Below are positions 1 through 11,125 of a stretch of 47,638 nt of DNA, piece by piece. Each line of letters starts with the position of its first letter. Position 1 is the stretch's first letter. A program made the translations under genes and the position numbers. The notes beneath the pieces were generated by a model that worked only from the letters and a program-made list of their open reading frames with translations, made no database searches and was not told the origin of the DNA. This DNA comes from Roridomyces roridus (taxonomy: Eukaryota; Basidiomycota; Agaricomycetes; Agaricales; Mycenaceae): assembly GCA_029378245.1 (NCBI GenBank), contig JARKIF010000227.1, positions 1-47,638 on the forward strand, in the 5' to 3' direction.

Positions 1-1791
1 TTCTGGGACGAATCTGAGGGTGAATGTTCAAGTTGAGTTGTGAATCAGGCGCAATCCACTCACATGAGCCAATGGCCCTGCCTCCGTACCTGCAACGGGT
101 GTGGCGTTGAATGCCCGTGGGTGACCGGAGGTTGGAGACGGAGAGTTCATTTCTACTTTGGATGTCAGTGGACCCATACGAAAGGAGAATCGCTCACGGA
201 CTTATAGCATTCAGTAGGGGCAAGGTGGCCAATTGGGAAATATCATCCATAGGCCGACGCGGTTGTTTTGGTGTGAAAGCGTCGTCAATTTCGTTCCGCA
301 AACTTTGGGAAGGTCACTATGTCACGCCAGTATAGAGAAAATAGACACACCCTTCCAATATCGTCTGTTCGGAGAGAAGATAGAAGAATATGCTACTCAG
401 AACCGTCGCCTTGGGCATCGTCAACTTGAGAAGATGATGATGACACGAGAGAACAGACCGTGGTATCGGATCCAGCAACCACCGCCAAAAAAGCATCGGG
501 AACATACTGCGTGAAAGGAGGAGCTTCCCTGGACGAGTCGTTTTCGCCCAACTGTGCAGTTTGGGTAAAATGAAGGGGCGTGATACGGATATGACCGTAC
601 CAAGTGTGAACTGAGATCCTCTCCCATAAGAGCCGCCTTTCGCTCCACCCTCGTCTTGGCGATACGGCCAATGAAAGCTCTCAGCTTGGCCGCGGAGACT
701 GCCATTCCAGGTAACCTGTAGAAGAACGGAGCGGCCCAAGGGAGGTGCTGGGTGAATGCCTGGACCCGAAGCCCATCTTGCAAAATCTTCCATGCCCCAT
801 GCACGTCGCCTTCGCTCATCAGTTCGAAACCGCCACCGAATCTGAAAGACATGGCTCAGGAATACGTAGAGTGTAAAACGAGAAACTGACGACATGTCCG
901 CCATAAATCGTATCTGCGCATAAGATTTAGTTCGCAGCTTGGTACAAAGCATCCTATTCACGTACGCAAAGAAAGAAAACCACTCTGCTAGATCTATAGG
1001 CGTAGAGGAATCGCCTTTCGATTGCAACGTAGTCACGAGCTGATCCAACCGTGCCCGCAGAATGGGTTCGTATGCCTTCACATGGGACGTATTGAAGGCT
1101 TGTTCCAGATCTTTCGACGTTGGAGATGCTCGGCGGTTTCACGGACGCCGATGAGAGCGTAGTATGAGGTGTTCTGGGATCTCCGGCCTTCCCAAACTAG
1201 ATGGAGGTGAATGTGATGAAGAGAGAAAGGATCTGGGACCGCGTACTGGGACCCTTGGGCAGTCCGTCCGCACCAAGAACGGGCTGAATTGCGGAAACAT
1301 CGCAAATGGAAACCTCGTTCGGTCCTATGCGATTCTTTAGCCAGAAGCAATGCTGGAAATAGAAAAAGCGCTCACCTGTCCTGACGACGCGCCCATACTT
1401 CCGATGAAGCTCCAAGTACGTGGTATGGGTTTTGCCTGTGTATGTTTGATAGATCGACCACCACTTGCTCAGCCTGGCCAGGATTGGGCCAGGGTACTTG
1501 GATAGAGGGTGAAACGGGGACAGGCGGTAGCATGCGATCGAGGTAAGCAGCGTGGTGTAGCAAGTCGCGTACGCGACACACAGTGCCGAGAAGGGCGAGG
1601 TGTAATGCGAGAGAAAGAGGGCGGCTGGAAACAAGGGTAGAATCACGAGCAAGCGTGACAGTAGCGTGAGATGTCGATCCTCGAACTTGTTGAAGAGTAG
1701 ATGGCTGGTCTGTCGCACGACTCAGCGGCAAGAGCAGTGCAGAAAACGAACAGACAGACCAGCCCACAAAACACTGCAGAAAAAACTGCAT
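1..1791 (-). pseudogene. Cytochrome P450 (CYP), 3'-truncated by window edge, with apparent frameshifts
   Basis: Heme-thiolate monooxygenase, probably ER-anchored. The minus-strand exons read a hydrophobic N-terminal segment, then the proline hinge YPGPILARLSKWW, the RTGPNEVSI stretch, KAYEPILRARLDQL (helix C/D region), ADMSFGGGFELM, the I-helix AGSDTTATVLSS (oxygen-activation motif, re-formed across a 50-nt intron near 425-475), LRNEIDDAF and the start of the K-helix region. The heme-binding cysteine loop would lie beyond position 1, so the gene is cut by the window. The start is uncertain; an ATG at 1791 gives a membrane segment but needs an intron to join it. Three places need one extra base to keep the P450 frame: near 1100 (WNK to AFNT), near 150 (the ExxR helix is split between frames) and near 90. 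It is therefore either a decaying gene or a locus with uncorrected base deletions. Family assignment is secure; CYP subfamily is not. Confidence 0.85.
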
Positions 1792-1842
1792 TCTGGAATG
1801 AGATGTACATAGTGACAGACGGAGAAGAGGTGTGGGCGTCAA

Positions 1843-2900
1843 GAAGCGCTAGATTGTAGATTCATCATGCTCGGTGATATCAAGTAGGCCGAATGAGGAT
1901 TAGGTCGGTTGAGGGCGTCGGAAGATGCGGAGAGTCCTACTTGGGAAAAAGGCCGACACAGGTCTCGAGATGCTGGCAGCGACGTCTACCCAGTGAATCC
2001 AGACTCGAGTCTTCCGAGAGAATTATGTATGTTGCCGCGTGGTGAGAAGAAAGAAGTGTCGCCCGAGGTAAGCGATATTTCCTTTTAGCAGTTGTGAACA
2101 CTGTGCACGGAACGGAGAGGTTGATGACAAGAGCATTCTGATCGGGGACTCTTCTGTCGAACTCTCGACCCTCATCGAAAAATCAAAGTCCTGAAAATGG
2201 ACTTCCGGACCACTGGGAAACCCACTCTTGTATACTATCTGCCCTGCTCATCGCAATATCACTTGCTTCTCACTTGCTCGCAAGGTAGTATCATTTGCCC
2301 CTCTCTGCACAATTCTGCACACCGTTCAATGATTTTTGACTGAGCTCATTTTTGGCCCTTCTGCCTTGGGATTTCAGCCCATTTCAATGTTGGGAGTGTC
2401 TAACTTATGACTGTTTTTTTTTTGGAGTGATAAGAGCACGAGAAGAGTCCAAAAACTGCGATGACTTTGCTGTGCACAGGTAGGTATTTTGATGGCTGGC
2501 ATCGGCAGCTCCACTGCAGCCTCAAATGCTACCCAATGGACATACCACTTACTACAGAGTATCCAGGCATAATAAAGATGCTCCTAATCAAATCCGAGCC
2601 GAAACGGCCCAGAATTGAGTCCACAGCAGTGCCGTCAAAAATATTGAGCAGACAAGGGCCAATTTTGTGGCTCAAGACGGTTATGGGCCGTCAAAAGTAC
2701 GGCCGTCTTTTTGGCATCCCAATACATCCGACGGGACAGGACAGCAAAATTGACGGGTATGGGCCATCAAAAGACAGGTCTCGTACAAAGCTCAGAGTGG
2801 ACACATTTGAAATGTGAAACAATCTTGCACTGTGGTGATGCTCTCTGGTTGTTGCAATGGTCACTACATTTCATTCTTGTGAGTCAACAAGGAGTTCACC
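1843..2900. other. Intergenic, no gene supported
   Basis: This is the upstream side of the P450. Open frames are short and have no recognisable composition. A T-tract lies at about 2413-2422. Nothing else stands out. Confidence 0.5.
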
Positions 2901-2924
2901 TGTTATATCCATGTCATCCCGACT

Positions 2925-3005
2925 TCGATCCGAGGCCCTCCGATCCCTCCGGGCCCTCCGATCCCTCTGGGCCCTCCGGTCCCTCCGACCTTCCGGCCTC
3001 TTCCA
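2925..3005. repeat. Low-complexity CCTCCG/CCCTCCGG tandem array
   Basis: About eight imperfect copies of a 9-10 bp unit of the form CCCTCCGRT/CCCTCYGGG. Similar CCTCCGAC runs recur at 3505-3540. They share the CTCCGG motif with the LTR-like sequence at 5.46-5.75 kb, so they are probably expanded pieces of the same old retroelement. Confidence 0.75.
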
Positions 3006-3159
3006 TCCAAGATGCATTCAATCACGTCATATTGCACAATCTTACGTTGTTATATCCATGCATGTCCAACTCTCCCGACTCTCCCTTGGACCTTCCGACT
3101 CCTCCGGTTCGGATCATTTCCGACTGATCCGGACATTCCGACCTTGATGCATCCGATCT

Positions 3160-3620
3160 GTTCGTATTGCACAATCCTATAGGGTTTTCACGCAATGAAG
3201 TTCTTCTGAGCGTTTCCCTTATTGTGATTATCTTTATCTTCTTCTCTCTTATTGTTGTAGTATAGATCTTATTGTCTTTCATACTTCTGACTCCATTAGG
3301 TCGTGTCATACTTACTTAGTATATATAGGCGATACGACTTTGATGTACCTCAGTAGTTAATTAACGTGTGTTGCCTCCACAACTCCTCTGTGCCATCTAG
3401 TCTCCGAGTAATCCTCTCTCGGAAGTCAAGTGGTTGGTGCGCTCTCCCTCCGAGTAGCGTTCACCTCATCCGGATCACCTTCGGTCATCATCCCACGGTC
3501 CTCCGACCTCCGACCCTCCGACCTCCGACCTCAGGTTCCGGCCCCTTTGTCCTTACCCTCCGGCACGGACATTACATCACCGCTATGGAGGATACTTTGA
3601 TGTAAATTTGATGTCAGATG
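3160..3620 (+). repeat. Old LTR-like fragment with TATA-type signal
   Basis: A TATA-like stretch (TAGTATATATAGG at about 3318) is followed by TGTACCTCAGTAGTTAATTAACG. The same order (TAGTATATAAACC, then TGTAACTCAGTTGGAATATTAACG) occurs at 5817-5870. This is consistent with two diverged copies of one LTR promoter/R region. No coding capacity was recognised. Confidence 0.4.
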
Positions 3621-3663
3621 TCCCATCAATCAGCGTGAAATTGGCCGATATTGGAAAGCACAT

Positions 3664-3836
3664 GGTGTTACGTCCCGTTCCATTCTCACCAACAATCTGG
3701 ATCAATCTTGACTGGACTTTGGTCCTCCGGTCCTCGTCTGGATTTTTGCCCTTCTAGATCTTTGACTTCATTCCGTCCTCCACCCACTCGACCTTACTCA
3801 GGTGGAGATATCCATGTCGGAAAAATCCAAATCTGA
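3664..3836 (+). repeat. Dispersed repeat, copy A (LTR 5' end-like)
   Basis: Begins with TGTTACGTCCCGTTCCATTC and runs to the GGTGGAGATATCC motif. It is a diverged copy of 5522-5700; both contain GGATCAATYTTGACYGGACT and CACCCACTCGACCTTACTC. The TGTTAC start is LTR-like. Confidence 0.6.
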
Positions 3837-4533
3837 TTAGATAGGCATGTAAGCGAATACAAGACATTGTAATCCCATAATAATTTCGCGGCTTCTGTCG
3901 CATCACTTTAGGATTAGAACCGCTTACAATACAGAGGGTGAATTGCAACGGATCACAGCCTTGCAACCCAAACGACACTCACAATCCATTATAATGGGCT
4001 TCATTAGGCAATAAAAAAAATACATTTGGGTCGGCGCACGAGCACCGACCCGTCGCTATCTACATACATCACATATTCAACGCGAGGATCCACTCGAACG
4101 GCCAGTGGAGCGCGACGGTCCCATGGGTTGCCGCGGTGATCAGGGAGATGGGGTTGACGACACGGGGGAGAAGATCGACGGTCGTGAGGAGAGAAGGATG
4201 GACACGGATGCGGTGACGGCACTCAAGAGGGTTGCGAAGGACCCGGTGTCGGTTGACGAGATGGCCAGTGAAGAGAATGAGTACAGAATAAGGAGCAACG
4301 GAGAGGACATACCGGAGGAGGAGTGGCACTGTGGCACTAGCCATTCTGAAAGATAACCCAAGCTTCTTCATCCCGTTGGCGGTGCGACGAGGAAGCCCAC
4401 GACTTGGCGATGACAAAATCTTTAGTTGAGAGGTATCAGCAAGAGGGCCGACGGGACACGCAGGACATACCTTGACTCTGGCCCTCCGTCATACTCGTCG
4501 TAGTGCAAATCCGCGACAGCTGCTCCGTGATTG
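3837..4533. other. No gene supported; open frames on both strands
   Basis: Overlapping frames exist on both strands at 4069-4416. The minus reading is hydrophobic and the plus reading is rich in Asp and Glu. Neither matches a family that I recognise, so I leave them uncalled. Confidence 0.35.
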
Positions 4534-4830
4534 TGTTGAAGCAGGTAGCAGATAGGGACTGGAGTCAACAGTGAGAACTCATGTATTGAAGTGCAGTAAA
4601 GTACTTGCCTGGAGTCAACAGTGAGAACTGGGGCCCCAGGCTACATGACAGCTGACTATATACTTGTCAGAACAAAAGGAAGTCCTAATTGGTCAATACA
4701 ATAGGAAAGAAGCATATCATGGGAGAATTCCCATGTCAGATGAATATCAGAAACACAGTCACATGACCAGAACACGAGAATGCCATCAGTTCATCAATCA
4801 ATACCATCCGTTGATCAACAACTTCCAACA
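4534..4830 (-). mobile_element. Solo LTR of the Ty1/copia family, subfamily A
   Basis: This 297-bp copy starts TGTTGAAGCAGG and ends CTTCCAACA. It is clearly homologous to the LTRs at 25481-25778 and 29822-30119. It is flanked by a perfect 5-bp target duplication, GATTG (4529-4533 and 4831-4835). It therefore arose by LTR-LTR recombination of a full element. The strand is given by the coding strand of the full-length relative. An internal direct repeat, GAGTCAACAGTGAGAACT, occurs twice. Confidence 0.93.
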
Positions 4831-5521
4831 GATTGGGGGCATTGGAGGTGAGCGATTCCGGGGGCATGGTGGTTGTGAACAAGAAACGGTGCCGCAGCTC
4901 GTCTCTTATGTACCCGGAGCTCCACCTGCCCCACGGCCCCACTCTCCACCACAGGATGAGGTAAGAGCTCCAAGACGTGAGGTGAGAGTCGACAGTGAGA
5001 GCGACGGTGCTGAGGATGTTGAGGAGGTGGGCAATGAGGAGGTATTAGGTGCGCCTGGGACTGGACACTGGAGAGAGGAAAGGTGCGGTAGCAATCGGGT
5101 GTTCTCGGACTCCCACCTTGACGGATCAAACCTGACGTCATGGCTCCACCCTGGACGAAACGCTGGCTTGTCTCGAATTTCCGTTTCCGTGTGGCCTTGA
5201 AGAATGAGCGCTGGCACCTGTCGCATGTGACACAGGTTTAATTTCGATTTATGTGCCCTGGTTCTCAAGTGTAGCCAACCAATCCCGTAAGCACTGGCAA
5301 GCCGTTGTGAACCAGGGGTCAGCTCAGAACGGATTTCAAACGGTTAGAATCCACCCCAGGTTGATTACAACGGGTTGGAATCCACGGCAATCCCGTAATC
5401 AATTATAATCCTATGTAAGCATTTTGGGGTTTTTCCGACACATTCATTACCTCGTCTGCGTCTGGTTTCTCCGGTTTCTCCAGGGTATCCACCTCCACCC
5501 TCACCTCATAATGTGTAGATA
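4831..5521. other. No gene supported; Ser/Thr/Pro-rich open frames
   Basis: The frames at 4906-5268 on the minus strand read a Ser-, Thr- and Pro-rich protein. The plus strand reads an acidic one. I recognise no domain. From 5455 onward the GTTTCTCCGG motif announces the next old LTR-like unit. Confidence 0.3.
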
Positions 5522-6260
5522 TGTTACGTCCCGTTCCATTCTCACCAACTCCGGATCAATTTTGACCCAACTCCGGTTCCGGCTCCAACAACCCCGGATC
5601 AATCTTGACCGGACTCCGGTCCTTGTTCGGACTTTCACCCTTCCTCAACTTCATTCCATCCTTCACCCACTCGACCTTACTCCGGTGGAGATATCCTCTC
5701 ATTGCCCCCTCCGGTTTCTCCGGTTTCTCTGGGGTATCCACCTCCACTCCGGGGTCCGAGTTTTTTACCTTGTCACTTTCTTCATATTCATCTGGGTACA
5801 CATCAGTGGGCATTTAGTATATAAACCTCTGTACAAACACCATGTAACTCAGTTGGAATATTAACGTTCCTGGTCTATTCGACCTTGGCTGCTCCGAGCC
5901 CTTCCTCTTGCTCTCTTTCTCGCCCTCCTCTTGTCCTTTCTCGTCTCGTCTGGATTGCTTCCCTTGGAAGAAGCGTAGGGAACCTGGTCACCCTGGGTCT
6001 TTGTGGTGTCACCGGTTGGACTCCATCTCCCTCCTCCGACTTTTCGTCCCTCTCCGGAGTCTTTTGTCCCAGAGTTCCGGTCATTCTGCGTCCGGTCGTC
6101 CTTATCCGGGATTCCAGTCAGCCTCGGATCCGGCACCTAACAACACGCCGGCATCAGACGCATTAGCCCTGACCCGAATCACAGATGACATGCTCTTCCT
6201 CAGCATGGTCACCAACGGGCGCAACGGGTTGCTGCACCTCACACTGCCAGGATTGTAACA
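5522..6260 (+). repeat. Dispersed repeat, copy B; LTR-like unit with TATA box
   Basis: Starts TGTTACGTCCCG and ends ...TTGTAACA, so the termini are inverted (TGTTAC/GTAACA) as in LTRs. It contains a TATA-type signal at about 5817 and repeats the 3664-3836 sequence at its start. No matching target duplication was found (AGATA against TTTAC), so the boundaries are provisional. The short frame ending at 6258 contains RITDDMLFLSMVTNGR and could be a gag leader remnant. Confidence 0.4.
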
Positions 6261-6425
6261 TTTACCGGGCCAGTAAATTTAAAATTTGCTTAACATTTAC
6301 TTAACATTTACCCAACATTTACCAGCCCGGTAAATGTTGCTGTGTTCAAATTGAACCCCGGAATTCACATGTCTCGCTTAGTCCAACATTTACTGACCCA
6401 GTAAATCTTACTAGCTCCAAAAGGC
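6255..6425. repeat. AACATTTAC short-repeat palindromic element
   Basis: Several AACATTTAC units are interleaved with near-palindromes of the form TTTACCGGGCCAGTAAA, TTTACCAGCCCGGTAAA and TTTACTGACCCAGTAAA. There is no coding potential. A similar design built from AACATTTCCGC occurs at 33.2-33.4 kb. Confidence 0.6.
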
Positions 6426-6614
6426 GAAAAAGGTGGAGCTAACACTTGCCATAACGGGTAATAATTGAGACAGGACCCCGTACACCCTCTGGAAATGCTG
6501 AATGAGAGTATACAGTAGGTATTGGTTTGGGATCAATTTTTATTACTATGCTATGCACAAGAGTAATACAAAAAAAAAAAAAAGTCCGCTCAATCGCGTG
6601 CATGATCAGGCAGA

Positions 6615-6860
6615 CACAAACCGGCGCCACATGGTGAGCAGCACCAGCGAGCTGGAAATTCCGCCGTCTTCCTTTCATTACCGGCGCCGCCTGGTCAGCG
6701 ACGCCAGTGGACGAAAGAAGCCCTGCTCGACTGCGCACTTGGTCAGTGTGCAGACACAAACCGGCGCCGCTTGATCAGCAGCGCCAGCGAGCATAATTTC
6801 CTCCCTGACCGCTGGCTTGGTAGACCTGCAGTCAAATGGCGTAGTCAGCGCCAGTAGAGG
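6615..6860. repeat. Degenerate 60-80 bp tandem repeat (ACCGGCGCC units)
   Basis: Three clear copies and a fourth weak one of a unit that begins ACCGGCGCCRC and continues TGRTSAGCRRCRCCAG start at about 6621, 6681 and 6757, with the weak copy at about 6838. The element is noncoding as far as I can see. Confidence 0.55.
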
Positions 6861-6869
6861 AGGGGACGG

Positions 6870-8790
6870 GGGACGGAGGTGGTGGTTAGGATGCAAGAGA
6901 TGCATGCCAAACATGAGGTTAACACGAGGCTGACCGAGTCATCTGGCGTTCACTCACCATCGCCTGAAATGTGCAGTCTTCACTCATCATTGCCTAAACT
7001 GGTAACTTTCACTCATTATCGCGTATACTACAAAAGCCATGGATCATGATCACTTGCAAAAAATGTGATGAAGATGATGGAGAAACAGACTGTATTCACG
7101 CATGTAGGTACACAGAAAATCATGTACAGAATGAGAGGGTGCTTGTGGATAGAGCACAATCGATGTACGCCAACTCCGCCAACTGCTAGAGCCCCATCCT
7201 CGATGCCGTCGTCCTCAAAAACCCCCATGCAGCCATGCTTGATGTCCTCGCACTCAACGTCCCCGTGTGCAGCGTCTGCAAGCGTGAAGACGAATGTGCT
7301 CAACACCGACCGACACCAATGTTCTCTACGTCCCTGTACTCAACGCCTCCGCACCCCTGCTCAATGTCTCCGCACAATCCAATGCTCACCATCCCCGTGA
7401 GAGAGGGCATCCATCGTGTCCTGGCCTCACATTCTCGACGCCAGCGTGCTTGACACCGCACAGTTGTACCCGCCGTGCCGATCGTCTCCAGACTTGAAGT
7501 TGGTGTGCTTAACGTCCAGCGACTTTGAGCCCCGCCTTCTCTAATCCCGCAATTCTGAGCCCGTGTGCTGAACGACTCTGCACGTTGTGCTCCTCGTGCC
7601 TGCAGTCAACGCACTCCCGGACACTCTGGATTGAACGCCGCAGCTACACTCCTCATTGAATAGCATCCCGGCAGTCACGGCGTGCATGAAAAACACCCCG
7701 TCGGGCAGGCAGGCCGGCGGAGAGAGGTGGAAAGAGTGGGAGTGGGGAGGCGATGGCGACATGTGTACTGTACATGTGCACCAGTCGCGATCGGTGAAGT
7801 GCGCGGGGATACAGAGAAATGGAATGGATATGGGCTGCAGTTGAATGGGCGGGAGAAAGGGAAGCCGATGATGCGCAGATGAGGAAAGGCGGATGAATGT
7901 GCGTGGAGAACACACGACTGACGGTGAGCGGAAGAATGAACACACAGCCTGTCCGCACCAGTGTTCTCCGAGCAATGCAACCGATACTGGCCATCCTGCC
8001 GCACACACGAATCGGCCGGCGAGAGTGATGAGTTCAATGGTCCTGACGATCGCGGCGAGCTGGCGGCCTGGGGACGTCTTGAATCGTCACGTACGCTTCT
8101 AAAGTACCTGTTCGAGGAAGGATCAGCCCCATCATCGGGATCCGTCGTCATCGTCTTGAGTCGAGGGTCCTTGGAGCGTGTGGCTCAATGGATTTCCACC
8201 ATGCGGACCAGAGGGGGAGATCTATGGGACGAGAATGAGCGCAGACTTGAGTGAAACGGACAAGATTTGAGTAAGATAGACGTACTTGAGTGAAATAGCT
8301 TCAAAGTGAAGAGCTAGCGAATTCGAGGCGCGCTGCCGATGCGTTCCAGCCTTCGAAGTCTTGGTGGTATGTATAGGCAGAAAGGAATAGTAGGTGCTGG
8401 TGATGAAAGCCAGGGCAGTCAAGAGGAAAACGGACCAAGATTGACGTAGAGACACTCACTGTGAAAGGTCCATCACATGCACCGGCTTGCCTCAGAATAC
8501 CTCTCCACTCGAATTCTACACCCAGTCACCGGCTGCTTCCTGCCACAGACAATGACGACCCACGGACAATGACGAACCACGGACAATGACGGAAAAGGAG
8601 GGCCGGGAGAGATGGAACAGAAGGGTTGCCAGGAATTCGAGCAGATGTCGTTTGGAGCCAGATCTTTGGAGAAGAACTGTCTCGAGTACAAGTCCTACTG
8701 GTTCTCTGAGTGGAAAAGAGAGTATATCACGCACTTTGGCTAGACCTCTCCAGGGCTCCAAGTCTCCAACTAGCCTGCAGCGTCGAGAAT
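6870..8790. other. No gene supported; low-grade repetitive sequence
   Basis: The stretch 7200-7640 is built from loose repeats around CTCAACGYC/TGCTCAAYGTC. From 7650 to 8260 there are overlapping frames on both strands; a plus frame ending at 8254 has protein-like composition but no domain that I know. I call nothing here. Confidence 0.3.
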
Positions 8791-8791
8791 T

Positions 8792-9564
8792 GTGGGGAGA
8801 AGAGAGACCTGGGAATGGAATCAAAACAAAGCAGACCAAAAAAGAAGTGGGGACGCACAAGGTAGGGCCATTAGAGACTTCAATGGTGATGATGTCAATA
8901 CCGCGACGTCTTGCGACACCAAGCAAGCTTTGAAAGCTCTCCCGCCCACAAGCGTCGCGCTCACTGATCTCGTGCATCTCGCCTCACCAGTCTCGACCTC
9001 ATCCATCTCGAGCGGACCCATCTCACGCTCACCAGTCTTGAACTCACCCAAATCGCTCTCACCAATCTCGCGTTCACCGGGCGTCTGTCACCTCCACCGC
9101 CCAAACCCCATGTCGAATCCGATTGCACCCATGGATTACCGCCACAGCCTGCCTGAGCCCGAGCGCATCTGCATACTGGCGCTCATGCAAGTCATTCTTG
9201 CTTCATTCTCGTCGTATTGACACCACTTCCAGACGCCGAACGATTGGGAGACTCGAGCGTGCCCAGGCACACCTGAACTTGCGGATGTACAAGGATGATT
9301 TTCCTGGTGACATCTACGCGGGGCTCGAGCCTCGTGGGTCCGTCAAGCTCGGGTACTCGACCCAGGTCGACGTCCGGCTGCTGAGCCACAACGCGCGATG
9401 TGGGCAGCACCTTTGGCTGTTCGCCTACGCCACTCCGACGCCGAAGCTTTTGGGTGGTTTTTTTTTTGTCGTCTTCGCATTGACTGACCGGCGGCAGAGT
9501 CCCTGATTCACCTCACCCTCAAAGACATCAAGTGGGTGTTGAGCACAGCTGCAAAGTCCAAATG
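8792..9564 (+). CDS. GIY-YIG / T5orf172-like DNA-binding protein (putative)
   Basis: The core reads IGRLERAQAHLNLRMY, then GDIYAGLEPRGSVKLGYS, then VDVRLLSHNARCG and LWLFAYATPTPKLLE. A G.IYA core, a KLGYS strand and a C-terminal K.LE..IH segment resemble the T5orf172 (GIY-YIG superfamily) module common in Agaricomycete genomes. An intron at about 9451-9498 (GTGGTT...GGCAG) joins PKLL to ESLIHLTLKDIK, and the frame then ends at a TGA at 9562-9564. The upstream half is Ser/Pro-rich, built from SPISRSP-like repeats, and the true start and first introns are unresolved. Fungal copies of this module often sit in repeat-rich DNA. Whether this copy is functional is unknown. Confidence 0.5.
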
Positions 9565-10768
9565 ATGCCAGCTTGCAATAAACAATGCCCAAACATCCTG
9601 CTCTTGACCACCATGCCAGCACCATACACGGTGAGTACACTTAATATGGAAAGTTCTGTAACCATTCTGGAAGCTCACCCCTCGTTCTGGAAGCTCACCC
9701 CTGCATGTGCCAAACTCTGCCCCGAAGTATGGCTTGAGATATTTGACCTCTTTCCCCAGCATTTACTCATGTCTGCCTATGCTGCGCACCGAATCTTTAT
9801 GCCCTGATATTCCAGGACTTTCACTTCACCCCATATCACTTGAGCATCCAGCAAATTTGCTTGCGGTGCATTCATCAAAAAGGGCTACCTCCTGCAGATG
9901 CAGTCCGATTTGCATTTGATTGCACTTTTGGAGCTCACCAAATATTGTGCTGTATGTTCGGTGGTGTTGTGACCTTGGGCCACAGGGCCGGAACGCCGGG
10001 GAGCCTGCAACACTTATACCAGCCCGTGGATCCACTTCACCTTATGATGAGGGTGTTCCTGTAATATCTGCCCAAATTTACGGTGTTGCACATTTTCCAT
10101 GCAAACCAGGTGAATTTCAATCAGGCTGGCCTTGTCGCCCTTTGAGATCCCCCGGCGGAGAGACATCAGCATTGTACGGTGCTGCCTGGAGAGATGATCA
10201 ACCCCTCTGGTTTCGTGTTGTGTACCACCAAATTCTGTTATCACTATGGCCCTGGCCGTCCCATGCCGGAAAACAAACTGTGGTTCATGCTTCTTGACTG
10301 CAGCTGTCTCGAGTATTTGCATGCTGAGGAGGATCAGGATCGAACGGTGGTTGGTGAAATTAGCACTATCTTTTGTGTACTCGCTTTGAATTCATACCCC
10401 CTGCTCCCGTCCCCCGAAATACAATGCAGCAAACACTGAATGTCTAATTTGATAGGGCATGTATGAGGCCAGAGCATTCATCCCAGCGCTTGTCGACAAT
10501 TGTATCATGTGTAGTACATACAAGGTCTACTACACAGTTACTCCCTTCAGGTGCTAGTTTAGTGAATGAGATGGTCAGTTGGGAGCGCCGTTGCCGGAGC
10601 CTCGGAAGCTCTCCAACCCACCTCCTCACTCACTCAGTTATTATCTAAGTAGAGGGAGGGGGAGGGCACGTACGCCAGGGTTTATATAGATTATTATTCA
10701 AAGCCGAGGTTGGCATGTCTTCTTCATCAGCTGTGCCATGTTTATTGGGAACATGATGACTGGAAGAC
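9565..10768. other. Degenerate coding remnant, not identified
   Basis: Pieces of one protein seem to be scattered over three plus frames from 9920 to 10440, for example VPVISAQIYGVAHF, SALYGAAWRDDQP, and FVLCTTKFCYHYGPG with MPENKLWFMLLDCS. They are separated by frame changes. I do not recognise the family. The rest of the stretch has no visible feature. Confidence 0.35.
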
Positions 10769-11125
10769 ATGACCATTTTCTCGGGGTGCCACTGCGGGCA
10801 TGGGGCCGCAACCCTATCCAAATTGCGGAACATTACTCCTAGGGGACTCAGGGCCTACCTCCCCATGATCGCCCCATGGGCTGCCCTGTCCGTTGTGCCA
10901 ATGGGCCCCGGTATGAACCATGAATTTGGTATTCTGGCACAGAAATCATTCCAGCAAAATGAACTAATACCTGAACTGATGGGTGACTTGTCCATGGATT
11001 ACACTGAGGATCAGACAGAGTTGTCCATGATCTATGATGCCAATCACATGCAGCATATTCTGTGGGGTCCAATTCATCTCATCAATCACGACTGCAACCT
11101 GAAAGCCAGGCTGTCAGCCCGGTGA
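10769..11125 (+). pseudogene. SET-domain-like methyltransferase remnant
   Basis: The frame reads RGLRAYLPM, FGILAQKSFQQNE, LIPELMGDLSMDYTE, LSMIYDANHMQHILWGP and IHLINHDCN. In SET proteins the last part corresponds to the conserved motif where R/H-x-NH-x-C-x-PN binds S-adenosylmethionine and shapes the active site. Here NHDCN is present, but the following residue is Leu rather than the usual Pro-Asn, and the frame stops about ten residues later. The post-SET half (GEE and Y motifs) is missing. This is best read as a truncated copy. The family call is inference from motif order only. Confidence 0.5.

Noticed and set aside
4069..4416. Minus-strand hydrophobic frame, possible membrane protein
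   Set aside because: An equally good acidic frame lies on the other strand and there is no start, domain or splice support.
5522..6260. A complete 739-bp solo LTR
   Set aside because: The TGTTAC/GTAACA ends are attractive but no target duplication flanks them, so I list it only as an LTR-like repeat.
7541..8151. Overlapping 117-158 codon minus-strand frames
   Set aside because: Cys/His/Ser-rich in all frames, typical of non-coding repetitive sequence; no domain recognised.
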